Source of the DNA: Hyparrhenia diplandra
Taxonomy: Eukaryota; Streptophyta; Magnoliopsida; Poales; Poaceae
Reading direction: 5' to 3'
Assembly: GCA_015847255.1 (NCBI GenBank)
Contig: JADLZK010007779.1
Span: forward strand, 186,001-250,000
Length of the DNA stretch: 64,000 nucleotides
Shown: one piece after another, positions 13,440 to 26,500 of the stretch
Layout: every line of letters starts with the position of its first letter
Position numbering within the stretch: position 1 is the first letter of the stretch
Made by a program: the position numbers and the translations under genes
Notes under the pieces: model-generated
Databases searched by the model: none
What the model was told of the DNA's origin: nothing
Seen by the model: the letters and a program-made list of their open reading frames with translations, nothing else

Positions 13440-14600
13440 TGGAATGGTTCTTTATTACTTGTGTTTATTATACGCTGTCCTACTATCAGTATCATTCTAT
13501 AATCCCTTCTTTATTTCCTCTTTAGTGCTGGGGTTCCATTCTCTTTAACACCCTCTATTGTGACCACTATATGGAAGTAGAGGCCCAAGGCTCATATAAA
13601 CAAAACCTAACTCCAACAAGTCATTGACGCCCAAGTCTCTTATTTGTCTCGCCCTACGCTAAAGCCCTACTCCTATTGACGCTTTAGTATCTGTGTCTTC
13701 AGCACAGAAAATTCACATCTGAAATATATGGTTAGTAGGGCTAGTTTTGAGACTATTTGTACCCCTCCATTCAGCCATTTCAAGCGATTTCTAGACTTGA
13801 GAGATGGGCTCTCTCCTCATGAAGAACTTGGTGCTGATCCGATCTGCAGCATCCCAAACTCCTGGAGTAGGGAGTCGAGGTTTTGAACCCTTCGCGATGC
13901 TTAATTGATCCATTTGATGTGTTTATTAGGTGTCGAGGGATTAACTTTCATCCTAAGGTAACCTTTGGACTTTATTTATATACACGTTATGGGCCAAGGG
14001 TCGCCTTGAGATAACCCTTAGTGCTGCTGCTCATTGCGGCAAGTAACTTATCAATGGTTTGCCACCGACAGTTGGACCCTTAATTGTCTGCCAAGTTGGA
14101 CTCGATCGGTTAGCCAAGATTACAACGAACAATGTGATGTTATTGTGGAACAAATGACAGTTCGGCTTTTCCATTTTAAAGAAGTATGTGTACACAACAT
14201 ATACATAGTGCAAAGCTGTGGGTAACAAAGAAGATACATGCAACAGAGTTGTCAAACTCCTAGCTGTACTCGCACTGTACACGCTTTTTGATTGATGTGG
14301 AGAATTTGAGTACAGACATAAGCAAAAAAACCTACGATAGTGAGAAAAGTATCATTAAGATAGTGAAGAAAGTATCATATTTTAAGGGCAATTGTCAGAA
14401 AGAAAATGGGACTAGCGATCAATAATAACTAAATCTGAGATACTAGCAGTTGAAGAAAAGTGCTCAAATCAGACTTTGTAACAACAAGACAAGACAAGAT
14501 GAAGTAGCTCAAGATGGAATGTGGAAACATATTTATATTACACTTGCTGAACTAGAAGGAGAGGACCAAAGATCCTTGATGACCAATATGATGCTGGAGC
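13440..14600. other. Unassigned stretch within super-unit 1
   Basis: From about 13,560 the sequence is not repeated elsewhere in the window and is missing from super-unit 2, so it is either an insertion here or a deletion there. I see no LTR ends, inverted ends or reading frame with codon-like conservation. The short opposite-strand frames at 14,031-14,282 overlap each other and are not called. Confidence 0.4.
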
Positions 14601-16825
14601 TTTGATTCATTGATTCACCAGCGCTCTACACTGGATATATATGGGATGGGAGTCCAGGGGACCTGTTGCTTTTTTTTTTCTTTTGATTGAGATCAAGGAA
14701 CCTGTTTCTGACCAGAAGCATCAGGGTCTCTTGGGCATCCAACATTGGGTACCAGGATGAGTGAACTGCTGTGCAGAAGTACTGTTGTGTTGCATGGAAA
14801 GCATGTGTGGTGCACCGGCGCCTGGACGTGAATGCCTGCTCTAGCTACCACGATCCAGCAATCAAGTTGTTGCGGTTTCTTGCATGCGCTGTCACTGCAA
14901 ATGGTAGCCCATGCATTGGTTCCAGGAATTCGAGGTGCCTTGTGGGTCACTCCTTCACTGGTCATTTTGGCACACCCAAGGAAAATCTTCTGGTGGTAGC
15001 CTTGGCCTCATGCTGCTCTTGGCCCTGTCGTGGTGACATTATAGGCACCAATGACCAGTTGGGCAAGCTGCTTCTAGTTCAACCTCACAGATGGTCTCTC
15101 CAGGCTGGAAGGGCACAAAGGAGTAGTCGTGGCAGGAGGATAGCCTATCCCTGATACCTCACAAACCCAACATACTATTGATGGTATATCCTAGAAAGAA
15201 AACATTACATCCACAAGAAGGTATGTATCATCATCAAACTCGTGTGATTTGTGTAGAGAGCTCTGGGAGATCCAAATATCCTAGTTGTTGGCTCTTTACT
15301 AGTGTTTTATTATATCCTGTCCGACTATCAACATCATTTTCAATAATTCTTTATTTCCGCAATTATAATGAGCACATATAGTGCTGGCTTTGATTCTCTT
15401 TTTTAACACCCATCTATTGTTTCCCGGACATGTGTACTAGTCCTTGCCTAAGCAGATATAGGTTTTCAGTGTGCTGCAGCCTCTTTCGAGCTTGTCTTCT
15501 TCTCCATCTGTGTTGTTGAGTTATTGCGGCACCTCACACATTGTTTACTTGTTTTCTATCATTAGTTGCCTGGTTTATGGTCTCCGAGCGGGTTGTAATC
15601 TTGTTGTTTTTATATCATTTCAATAGAAACACACACTTCGGCTGGTGTTCCTGAAATAAACAAGAGTATATGATCAAGTGTTCAAGTTCGTCCTTCTCTG
15701 CCTCTCAGGCTCCACAGTAGTCGGTGGGTCTGGCCTAGCACCAGTCACTGCGTCGTCACTGACCATGAAGCTTCAGGGTGTGCATCTGGCGGTTTCGCGT
15801 CTTGCATGCTGCTGACCAAAGGTTTTCAAAACACTGCGGTTCAATTGTAATAGGGCACCAATGATCATCTGGCCATGCTGCTACTGCACTGTCTCTACAA
15901 GCTGGAGAAACACAAAGGCGTTGACATAACGGGAGGATAACCCATTCCCAATACCTCTCATGCCCATTGATCATGTATCCTAGAAAGAAAACCATACATC
16001 GGCAAGCTGGTATCATCACCCCGTTCAATCATCATATATATAGAGAGGTCGTGGTCCAAATGTTCTCTTGTTTCAAAATTGTCGGTTATTTACTTGTGTT
16101 TCTATTACCTTGTCCTATCCACATCATCCAATATTTATTCTCCTGCATTTTAATGGGTACATGGCTAGTAGGCCCCTGTCTTTAACCTTCTGTTGGCACT
16201 TGTACCTTTGTATTAATCCTTTCAATGCAGATACTTTTTTGTGCTACTTTTTGCTTTAGCGAGTTATGGTTCTGTGATTAGCAGGTTTTACAAAGTACAA
16301 TGAACTAGTGACATTTCTAATGTCAATTGCTAGACCACTTCTCCCCTTTCCAGAAAGAAAAAAAAAACTAGTACCGTGGTATTTGTTTGGTGCTTTGTCA
16401 ACGTCATTATCCTAACTGAAAACAGACAGCTAGTGCTACATGGTTTCCTTTTCCATTATCTCTTTCCCTCAGCTCCGGCATTATATATGTTCTTTCCCGA
16501 AGAGCACTTGAGTCATGTTTAGAAGAGTGGTTGCTCTAGGAATTTGTAGCATTTTCTCATTTTTTCTGCTGATATTGCTTATTATAAAGAGAGGCGATTA
16601 CTTTAGGAACATCCCAAGTCACGAGCTGAATCAAACGTATATTAACAAACAATTGAAAAGCACGGCAAACCTTCACTCCAATTGTGCTTGCATTCAGAAC
16701 TCACACAAATGTACTGGCCTAAGGCCGAAAGTGTCTGTTGGGCTGTTGGGAAGGAAACGGATGCAACCCAGTCCAGAAGGCAGGCCCATGACGCACTCCA
16801 ACAGCACCCCTTGTCTCTAGCTGAA

Positions 16826-16918
16826 CGAAAGCAGGCAAGCAGCACCGCCACCACCGTCATCTTCAAACTCAGCCACGTGCCCTCGCCAGATGCTAGCTCC
16901 CTGGGTGGGGAAGGGTGC
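16826..16918 (+). other. Exon-like conserved segment, copy B
   Basis: Counterpart of 1,345-1,442, with an open frame reading FKLSHVPSPDASSLGGEG. The agreement at the peptide level between two otherwise much-changed copies suggests the block was once coding. Function unknown. Confidence 0.35.
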
Positions 16919-18269
16919 TCAGCCAGAGGTACCTAAGGTGGCCGCCCTAGTGGTGGCTCTGCCTCTGCATGTGGTGCTAAAATGTTAGTCGCTCACTATC
17001 TCTGGAATAAGGTAAGCCCACACTTTACATAGAATTGGTATGCAAAAGCAGATATCATGACAAAGTTCCTGTTGCCTCTCATGCTTAATATGCTCATATA
17101 TTATGGTGAAATTACAATTCTTGTTGTATATATATGGTGTTGGTATTGGAGTTTTGTACCCATTCATGGCTGTGGTAGCTGCACATATATAGGGTGTTCC
17201 AGTAGCAAAGGTGATGGCATATTGGGAGTTAGATCGGTAGGGCTGTTTAATCATTTAGTCGTCCTCTTCGTCGCCGTGGCATGTCTCTGTACTACAAATT
17301 TTGTACAGAAGAACAAATAAATACTACATTAAGGCATAAGCTTTATTTTCATTAAATTCACAAGGTATGTATGAGCATGACCACCCAATCTACAAGTACA
17401 TGTTTGTTAAACTGCTTGCTACTCATGTTTACCGTGTCCTTCTGAGCACCATGTAAAGTGTTTTTCTAATGTTTGATGACCACTTTATATTGCTAAGCAC
17501 GGACCACCTGTGATTCATTTGGCCTTCTTATTAAAACCATGGTCTTTTTCTTCTTTCTTGGTGCTCTTTGCGTGATACGGACCACTGTATAAAAGCTAGT
17601 GCAAAGCTAGCAGTATTGCCATTACTCAATCAACTTAATAAGGTTAGTAGATTATTGCCAAATTGCAATACATTAATAGCAGTACTTATGTACCTTCCTT
17701 ACAGTTGCCTGCTTCACAAAGAACTAGATTCATGACTCCTCAGGTCAATAATTGGCAGCCTGCCTAACTCTTTTGGCTGCATATATTTGATACTCAAAGC
17801 ATTGAGGAGTTGGATACAATGCACTGAAAATTCCATTGATCAACAGTGGTGTACTGGTTTACATATATAATGTAATCTCTAGGAAAAGGCCACAAACAAA
17901 TATATTAGAACTATCTAATGTGGGTATTTTCGCTGGCATCCGAATACAATGTTAGGAGTCTATCAAGTTATGCACCAGGACGCATACGCAGTATCACGTC
18001 ATGCGACACATGTTTGCCATGCATGGAACTGTGAGCGTTGCTCTAATAACTGAGTCTAATCATAGATAGATTGTTCATTTTTCAAAATCAAGGGAAGTAT
18101 ATTAAAACTTGCACTGTATATCCCCAAGTTAAACATGGAAAATCATAAATAATAGAATATATTAACATTTTCCACTTTACTCTTCTCCAATGACTTTGCT
18201 CGATGCAGCATTGCTTTTAGATAGAGCCTGTAACACTGAAAGCATTCCAGGTAAAAGAAAACCATACAT

Positions 18270-19850
18270 TCATCCAGAATTAGGTAATATATGTGTATGT
18301 ATGTATTTGTATCATCATCCAATTCAAGTGTGACGATATATATAGAAAGAGAGAGCTCGTGGCGCTCCAAATGTCTTAACAATATCATTCAACACTTCTT
18401 TATCTCCTTTATCTTAATGATCACATGGCTAGTAGTTTCAGCATCATTTCTTCAACCTTCTTTTGTTTCGAGTAAGTGTGCACTAGTCCTTCCCTAAGCA
18501 GATACGTCTTTAGTGTTCCTTTGTTTTTCTTATTTTGCATGGCTCGCAATGACGGTTCAGACAGCAGGCTGTAGACATTTCTGCTGTTTCTAATGTCAAA
18601 TTGGCAGAGGTACTGAAAGGACAAATAATTGTACCATGGTATTTCTATATATTGGTGCACTGTAAACGACATCACATTAAATTGAACATGGAATGAAACA
18701 GCAAAATAGAAAAGCAGAAGGCACTTAAGATTCATCTGCGATCCTGCTGATCACACGGAGATTGATTGTATACCAGTTAAAAAATTAAACTCCCACAGCT
18801 GTGGCTGGAACACAATATGGTTTTTTACAGTTAATACATCATGTATGGAAAGAATTTACAGATCAATGTTGAAATGGATGACAACAAAGCAGTGTCACTA
18901 CAAGATAGCTATGGATGACAACAAAGCAGTGTCACTACAAGATAGCTACACGTCTCTGCAAGCTGGAACAGCACAAAGCCGTGGACGTGGCAGGAGGACA
19001 ACCTATTCCTGATGCCTCACATGCTCAGCAACTGTATATCCTAAAAACAAAAACATACATGCATCGAGTCATAGGTAATATATGTATCATCATCCAATTC
19101 AAGCATAACCATATATATAGGGGAGAGAGAGCTCCTGGAGCTGCAAATGTCCTCATGAGCTCCGGAAATTCTTTGTTGTTTACTTATTTTAAGTTTTTAA
19201 CTAGACCTTGTCCTATCAACATCATTCAGTACTTATTTATATCCCCCACTTTAATTTAATGAGCACATGGCTAGTGTTGGGTCCTTCCTTTAACCTTTTT
19301 TTTTTTTTTTGAAAACACAGGAGTTTCTTTAACCTTTTGTTGGTTCCAGAACATGTGTACTAGTCCTTTCGTAAGCAGATACATTTCTAATGTCCGTGCT
19401 TTGCTTATGCAATTATGCATGGCTCACTGATGGTTATATCCGCAGGTTGTACAGACATCTGCTGCAGTAACTAATGTCAATTGTACAACACATGTCCCTT
19501 TTCAGAAAGGACAAATAACAGTGCCATGGTATTTCTATAGCCTCGTTTGGTGGGGCTCCTGTACCGACCTCTCCTCCGGTTCCACAAATGGAGTGACCAG
19601 AGCCACGCCAAATCGTCTCATGCATCCGAACGTTTCTGGCCGGCAAAGCACAGAGCATGAAATGCTCCGGCTCCGGCGATGGACCTCATGTGGAGGAGCG
19701 CCAGCAAACGGGCCCTGTATATGGTCCATTGTAAACATCACAGTCAAACAAAACATAATTTGTTAGAGCAAGTCCAAGAAATCAGCTAAATTAAAAGCTT
19801 ATTCTAAATATAATTTTTTTCTGCTTTACCCACTCTCTAAAATAAAAAAA
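18270..19850. repeat. Extra array units between the two super-units
   Basis: Two core relics (anchors near 18,258 and 19,052) and a truncated kinase 3'-flank copy (about 18,680-18,950, matching 46,670-46,900) lie between the super-units. They show that unequal duplication also happened at the single-unit scale. Confidence 0.55.
18874..18947. repeat. Perfect 37-bp tandem duplication
   Basis: The 37-bp sequence that starts ATGGATGACAACAAAGCAG and ends ACAAGATAGCT occurs twice head to tail with no mismatch (18,874-18,910 and 18,911-18,947). The same sequence occurs once, diverged, at 46,860-46,900 next to the kinase stop codon. Perfect identity means a recent local duplication. Confidence 0.9.
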
Positions 19851-20739
19851 CCGATAGATCAGAGCTTGTGTCCGAGGCAATATGCTTGGTGAGTTGGTCA
19901 GAATGCATGAACCATTCACCTAATGGATGATCAGAGGATGCCATACTAAAGGTGTTTATTGACCGCAATCACAAGATGCATGGGTAAAGGATGGAGGGCG
20001 CTGTACAGGCCGATTCTCCATGTGATCACAAGCTCTCATCTATCGGTGTTTTATTTTTGAATTGAAATGTACCCGACCACGAGTTCCACAAGGACAGCAA
20101 ACCTGATCACTGGAACCCTTCAACTAGCCACTGGAAACACTGAAGTAGCCCTTGCGTTGGTGTCAGGAATAGGAGGACCCTCGTGCGTCAGTCCATCACA
20201 AATCATGCATGCGTGCCTACAGGGACAGTACGTTGTCTTCCAGTGGCCATGGACTCATGGCGCTGCCCTCCCACTCACAGTAACATGACAGGCTCCAATG
20301 ATCGGCTAGCCAAGCTGGTAGTGGTGCAGCCTCATGGATTGTCTCTACAAGTTGGAATGTCTCAAAACCCGGAGGATAACATACTCCTGATGCCTCTCAC
20401 GCACAGCATTTCAGATTTGTATAGCCTAGAAAGAAAACCATACATGCATCGACAATTAGGTGATATATGTATCATTATCCAATTCAAGTATGACGATATA
20501 TATATAGAAAGAGAAATGTCCTCACGAGTTTCGAAATTGTTGGTTCTTTACTTATGTTAATTATTAGACCTTGTCCTATCAACATCATTCAATACTTCTT
20601 TGTCTCCTCCATTCTGATGAACACATGGCTACACGTTGTTAGTGTACCAATCCTTTACTAAACATACACGTTCTTACTGTTTGTTTGCTTTTTGCGATTA
20701 TATGCATGACTCCCAATGCTGCTACCATCAGTAGGTTGC

Positions 20740-21015
20740 AATACCAAGTGTTTGCCATCCTAAAAATAAGCATTCAACAAGTCTTTAGCAGCACTATTTG
20801 CACAGGTAATTTTGCTAGTTAAAAATGCTGGAAAAGCAAAGCTCAAAAAAAAAATGAGCTGGGAATGAAACCGCAAAATAAAATAGAAGAAGGTACTTAA
20901 AATTCATCTGCGGTCCTAATTGGAAGCAAATTCATGGTATTGCAGTTAAAAAACTAAACTCCCACGTCTGTGGCTGGAACACAATATGATTTCCGCATAC
21001 AGTTAATGCACCATG
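20740..21015. repeat. Copy of kinase-gene 3' flank
   Basis: Same block as 11,985-12,250 and 46,560-46,830 (CAATACCAAGTGTTTGCCAT, AATTTTGCTAGTTAAAAATG, GGAATGAAACCGCAAAATAA, GCAGTTAAAAAACTAAACTC). It sits directly after a core relic, as in the other super-unit. Confidence 0.7.
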
Positions 21016-23290
21016 TATTGAAAATCATATTTTAAGGCGTGGTTCTCTTTAAGCGACCGTCTTGGATGATAGATCTATTTTCAGTGACTGTTTACGTAGG
21101 ACAACTTCCCCTAAAAAATATATTTAATTTCTAGGGCTGCCTAGAAACCGTTTGCTAAACCTTCCTTGCAAGAAACAAATACGATGCATCTTAAAAAATA
21201 TCTTTTTGTACTAGTGACAGTGTCCCATGAATAAATGTTGCCAACATTTTTATGTACCATTTCATGAAAAGTTTCAACTATTGCATAGCCCCTTCCCATG
21301 AATAAATGTTTGCTAAACCTTCCTTGAGAAGTAGTACCGTGAATAATAGAAAATTGCATTGTAGATTTTATATGGATGTGCTTACACCATGGAAAGTGAA
21401 ATGTCCTGGTTGAAGACTGAGGATTTTGGTAGGGTGACAGTTTAATATATATTTTTTTTTTAGATAATCGTTTAATATATATATGTTCAACTCAATATCA
21501 AAATTCATATCAACAAGAACAGATGGCGTAGCCAATTGTAAATGAACAAGAGGTCTCAGGTAAGAGGCATGCTGCATGAGCTTGTAATCATTTCGATTCC
21601 ACTCAGTTGCAGAACTTGGAAGCACCAAGTGCCTGGACATGGTGGTTCAAGGATGGAGGGCACTTTTGGGGGCCAAGGGTGCACCGGCCACACCATGAGT
21701 ATCCACATTCTGGGCTGCTACTGAAAGTACAGAGGTCGCGCCTCTTTCTAATCGAGCTCAAATTTCAGCAGCTGAAGTCACTCAAAGTGTTGGTGTCACC
21801 CGTGCATTGGCATCTGCGACAGGGGGTGCCCTGTGCGTCAGTGTATCACTCATCATATGTGCACATGTACGACGACTGTCATCTCATAGTGGCCTCGGCC
21901 TAAGGATTCCGCGCACTCCCAGGTAGTGACATGATAGGAGTCAAATACCGGCTGGCCAAGCTGCTACTCGTGCAGCTTCTCGTGCCGACGTCTCTTCAGA
22001 CAGGGAGGACACAATTGAGTGGACGTGGCAGAAGGATAACCTATTCCCGATGCCTCACACGCCCAGAAAAATGATGATGATGTATATCCTACAGAAAACC
22101 ATACATCAACGAGAAGGTATATATCATCATCTAATCCAAGTATGCATATATAGAGAGAGAGAGAGCTCTGGAAGATTCAAATCTCCTGCTGAGTTACAAA
22201 GTTGTTGGTCATTTATTACTTTTTTTCGAATGGTTCTTTATAACTTGTGTTCATTATACCCTGGCTCATTGTCAACATCATTCAATAATCCCTTCTTCAT
22301 TTCTTCCATTTTAATGAGCACATGGCTATTGTTTACAGCACATGTGTACTAGTCCTTTCCTAAGCAGATACGGGTATAGTGCTCCTTTACTTCTGTAATG
22401 CATAGCTCCCCGTGCTGCAGGTTCCATCAGCTAGCTGTACAATCTACTGTCGCATTTGTAATGTCAATTTGCAGAGCTCATGTCCCTCTACAGAAAGGAC
22501 AGATACTAATACCCTGGTATTGCTAAGGTGCGTTGTAAACACCACATAGAAACTGAAAATATCCTATTCGAGCATCTCCAGGAGAATAGCTAACACATTC
22601 TGTAAAGCTAAAAAAAGCTAGAGTATTAGCATAAAAACGTATCCAACGGAGTAGTCATCTGTATCCCTAAAATTGCAAGGATTCCATTCCATGTTTATCG
22701 CTAGGCAGAATTGTGAGTTCGCAAGCTATCAGAGTTGTACACATTAATTTGGAGTCCGGGGGGAGCTGTTGCTTTTTTTTTTTAGATCAAGGGAACCTGT
22801 TTCTGACCAGAGGCGTCAGGGTCACTTGGGCAGCCAACAGTGGGCACCAGGATGAGTGACCGGGTGTGCTGAAGTACTGTTGTGTAGCATGAAATACCTT
22901 TTGTGGTGCACGGTCGCCTGGACGTGAATGCCTGCTCTAGCTACCACGATCCAGTCAGTGCCCTCAGTAGAAGCATTCGAGTTGTGGCGGTTTTTTGCAT
23001 GTGCTCAAGTAACCCATGCATTTGTGCCAGGAATTTGAGGTGCCTGGTGCATCATTCCTTCACTGGTCTTTTTGGCGCACGTGTACAAGGAAAATCATCT
23101 TGTAGTGCTGCCTCAGCCTCATGCTGCTGCTGTCCCTCTCGTGGTGACATGATAGGCACCAAGGACCAGCTGGCCAAGCTGCTACTAGTCCAACCGCATG
23201 GGCCGTCTCTCCAATGGCACGAAGGAGTGGTCGTGGAAGAAGGATAGCCTATTCCTCATACCTCACAAACCTAACATGATATTGATGGTA

Positions 23291-23546
23291 CTCCCTCCGT
23301 CCCACGGAGTCTGTCGTCCTAGAAGCCTGCTCTTGTCCCACGGTGTTTGTCGTTCTAGCTCAAGATGCCTGACACCACCTACAAAGTAGCAGCTGCCAAT
23401 GCACTCACCCCCATCCATTCCACGGAGAGAGAGAGCAGCAGCAGGGAGACAAAGGAGAGAGTACTAGTAGGCAGGACCACAGAGTATAGGCTTCCTTGAT
23501 CCCAGTGCCCGGAGCTAGAACAACGTAGTTGCTGGGACAGAGGGAG
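23291..23546. mobile_element. Stowaway-like MITE
   Basis: Left end CTCCCTCCGTCCCA and right end TGGGACAGAGGGAG, flanked by TA on both sides (23,289-23,290 and 23,547-23,548). It is 256 bp and non-coding. It interrupts the core relic just before its CCTAGAAAGAAAAC block: GATGGTA lies left and TATCCTAGAAAG right. Confidence 0.88.
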
Positions 23547-26500
23547 TATATCCTAGAAAGAAAACAATACATCCACAAGAAGATATGTACCATCATGAAA
23601 CTCAAGTATGATATATAGAGAGAGAGCTCGGGAGCTCCAAATATCCTCCTAAGTCTCAAAGTTGTTGGCTCTTTACTAGTGTTTATTATGCCCTGTCCGA
23701 CTATCATCACCATTTTCAGTAATTTTTTGTTTCCTCTATTTTAATGAGCACATGGTTAGTGCTGGCTTCCATTTCCGGCACATGTGTACTAGTCCTTGCT
23801 TAAGCAGATATAGGTTTTCAGTGTGCTCCTTAGCTATTATCATGCATGGCACATAATGTTGTAGGTTCCATCAGATCTTGTGCCGCATTTTCCAATGTCC
23901 ATCGGCAGAACACATGTCCCTTGTACAAAAAGGACAAATACAAGTACCGTGGTATTTCTATGGTGCATTGTAAACACCACATTCAAACTGAAAATAGTCT
24001 GTTAGTGTACCCCCACCCCCCCTAAAAACATGAGATACTCGGATTTGTATTTCAGAAGATAAACATGCATGCATGCTTTGGTTTGGAAGGAACATTTGTG
24101 GCTTCTTCACATCGGTCATGTTTAGCGGCAACCTTTTTGGACCTTGTTTTCTTCTCCAGCTGTGTTGTTGAGTTCTTGCGGCATTAGTCGCCTGGATTAT
24201 GGTCCCCTGTTGAATATGTTCGAATTCAGTTGCACATTATATTGGCCGTCTTTGACGAAGCGAAGAGGAGGCCCATCGAAAGCCGGAGGCTTGGGCTGGA
24301 GCGAAGCGGTTTTTTTCTTTCCGCCTTGGGAGGGTTTTCCACATTAAAATCTCGTGTCTCTGCTATGATTGATCTTGTGTTCTTCATTGTTTGTTCGTCA
24401 TCCATTTACAACACCTTTCCAAGTGGGTTGTAATCTTGTTTTTGCTCATGTCATTTTAATAAGAGTACACACTTTGGCTGGTGTTCCTTAAAAACACAAA
24501 GTACATGAGCTATGAAGTTCATCCTTCTCGGTGGGGCTGGCCTGAGATTAATCACCGCTCGCTGATCCTGAAGCATCATGGTGTGCATCTGGAGTCACCC
24601 GTGTGAGGTCTTAAAAATACAGAGAGGCCGAGCATACAATGATTATCATCTTACGAAAACAGAGAGGCCGACGACTTGGCCTCATGCATGCTGCTGACCA
24701 CAAGATTTCAAAACCCTGCATTCAATTGTAATAGGGCACCATTGATCATGTGGTCATGCTGCTACTGCACTGCACCCTATCTCTGCAAGCTGGATCAGCA
24801 CAAAGGCGTGGACATGATGGGAGGATAACCTATTCCCAACACCTCTCATGCCAATGGATCATGTATCTTAGGAAAAAAAAAACATACATAAGCAAGCAGG
24901 TATCATCACCCTGTTGAAGCATCATATATAGAGACAGCTCCTGGAGGTCGAAATGTTCTCTTAGTTTTAAAATTGTTGGTTATTTACTTATGTTTATATT
25001 ACCTTATCCTGTCCACATCATCCAATATTTCATTTCATGCATTTTAATGGGTTCATGGCTAGTAGATTCCAGTCTTTAACCTTCTGTTGGCAGTTGTAAG
25101 TTTGTATTAATCCTTTCAACACAGATAACTTTTTGTGATACTTTTTGCTTTTGCAATGGCTTTCCAGTGATGGTTCTGTGATTAGCAGCTTGTACAAAGT
25201 ACAATCAACTACTAACATTTCTAATGTCAATTTCCAGACCACCTCTCCTCTTTTCAGAAAGAAAAAAAATACTAGTACCATGGTATTTGGTGGTGCTTTG
25301 CAAACATCAGTATCCAAACTTAAAACAGTCAGTTAGTGCTACATGGGTTCCTTTTCCATTGTCTCTTTCCCTAAGCTCTGGCAGTATATATGTTCTTTAT
25401 TCTAGAGCACTTGAGTCATGTTTAGAAGAGGGGTTGTGGCTCTTGGAATTTCTAGCATTTTCTTGTCTTGTTTACTGCTTATTGTCAGAGGGGTGATTGG
25501 TTTAGGAATTTGTAGCATCCCAAGTCACATGCTGAATCAAATGTATATTTGAAAAGCACGGCGAACCTTCACTCCAATTCTCCTTGAATTGAGAACTCAC
25601 ACAAACGTACTGGCCTAAGGCCGCATGTGTCTCCAATTCCCATGATGCACTTCATCGCTGCCCCCTTGTCTCGAGTTGAACGGAACTAGGCAACCAGCGC
25701 CGCCGCCACCCCCTCAACTTCAACCTCAGCCTCGTGGACATCACCAGATGCTAACTCCCGGGGTGGGGAAGGGGTGCATGTGGTGCTAAAATGTTATTTG
25801 CTATCTCTGCGGCAAGGTAAGCCCACACTTTACGTAGAATTGGAATGTAAAAGGAGCTATCAAGACAAAAGTTCCTGTTGCCTCTCATGCTTAATATGCT
25901 CATACGTGCACGATGGTGAAGTGACCATGCTTGTAAATATATATATGGTCTTGTGGAGCTTTCATGAGTTTGGTCTTGGTGTACAAACTATCTAAAGCCT
26001 CAACACGAATTTGTCATTTTGAATGGGTGTGGTAGCTGCACATATATAGGGTGTTCCAGTAGCGAAGGCGATGACATATTGGGAGTTAGATGGGTAAGGC
26101 TGTTTAATCATTTAACCATCGTCTTCATCGCCGTGGCATGTCTCTGTAGTACAAATAAATACTGTATTAAGGCATCAGCTTTATTTTCATTAATTCACTA
26201 GGTATGCATGAGTATGATCACCCAATTCTACAAGTACATGTTTGTTAAACTGATTGCTACTCACGTTTACCATGTCCTTCTGAGCACCATCTAAAATGTT
26301 TTTCTACTGTTTGATGACCACTTTATATTGCTAGGTACCATTTTCTTATTAAAACCACCTGTGATTCATTTAGCCTTATTAAAACCATGGCCATTTTCTT
26401 CTTTCTTGGTGCTCTTTTGCGTGATATGTCCAACTTTATGAAAACTAGTGCAAAGCTAGAACTAAGTATTGCCATTACTCAATCAACTTAATAAGGTTAG

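Larger units (their letters stand above)
11160..18260. repeat. Super-unit 1 of an approximately 8.7-kb tandem duplication
   Basis: Landmarks here recur in the same order in 19,860-27,130: ATGAGTTCCAGGAGAACAGC (11,341; counterpart 20,078), kinase 3'-flank (11,985-12,250; 20,740-21,015), a TTGCAGAACTTGGAAG block (12,822; 21,606), CCTGTTTCTGACCAGA (14,700; 22,799), exon-like block (16,826; about 25,690) and the ATAATAGAATATATTA block (18,146; 27,012). Offsets run from 8.1 to 8.9 kb. Many indels separate the two, so the duplication is old. Confidence 0.75.

Noticed and set aside
14771..15154. 127-codon plus-strand frame starting near VHRRLDVNACSSYHDP
   Set aside because: The sister copy at 22,903-23,247 shares the start but shifts frame and composition; no known domain. 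Kept as part of the tandem block.
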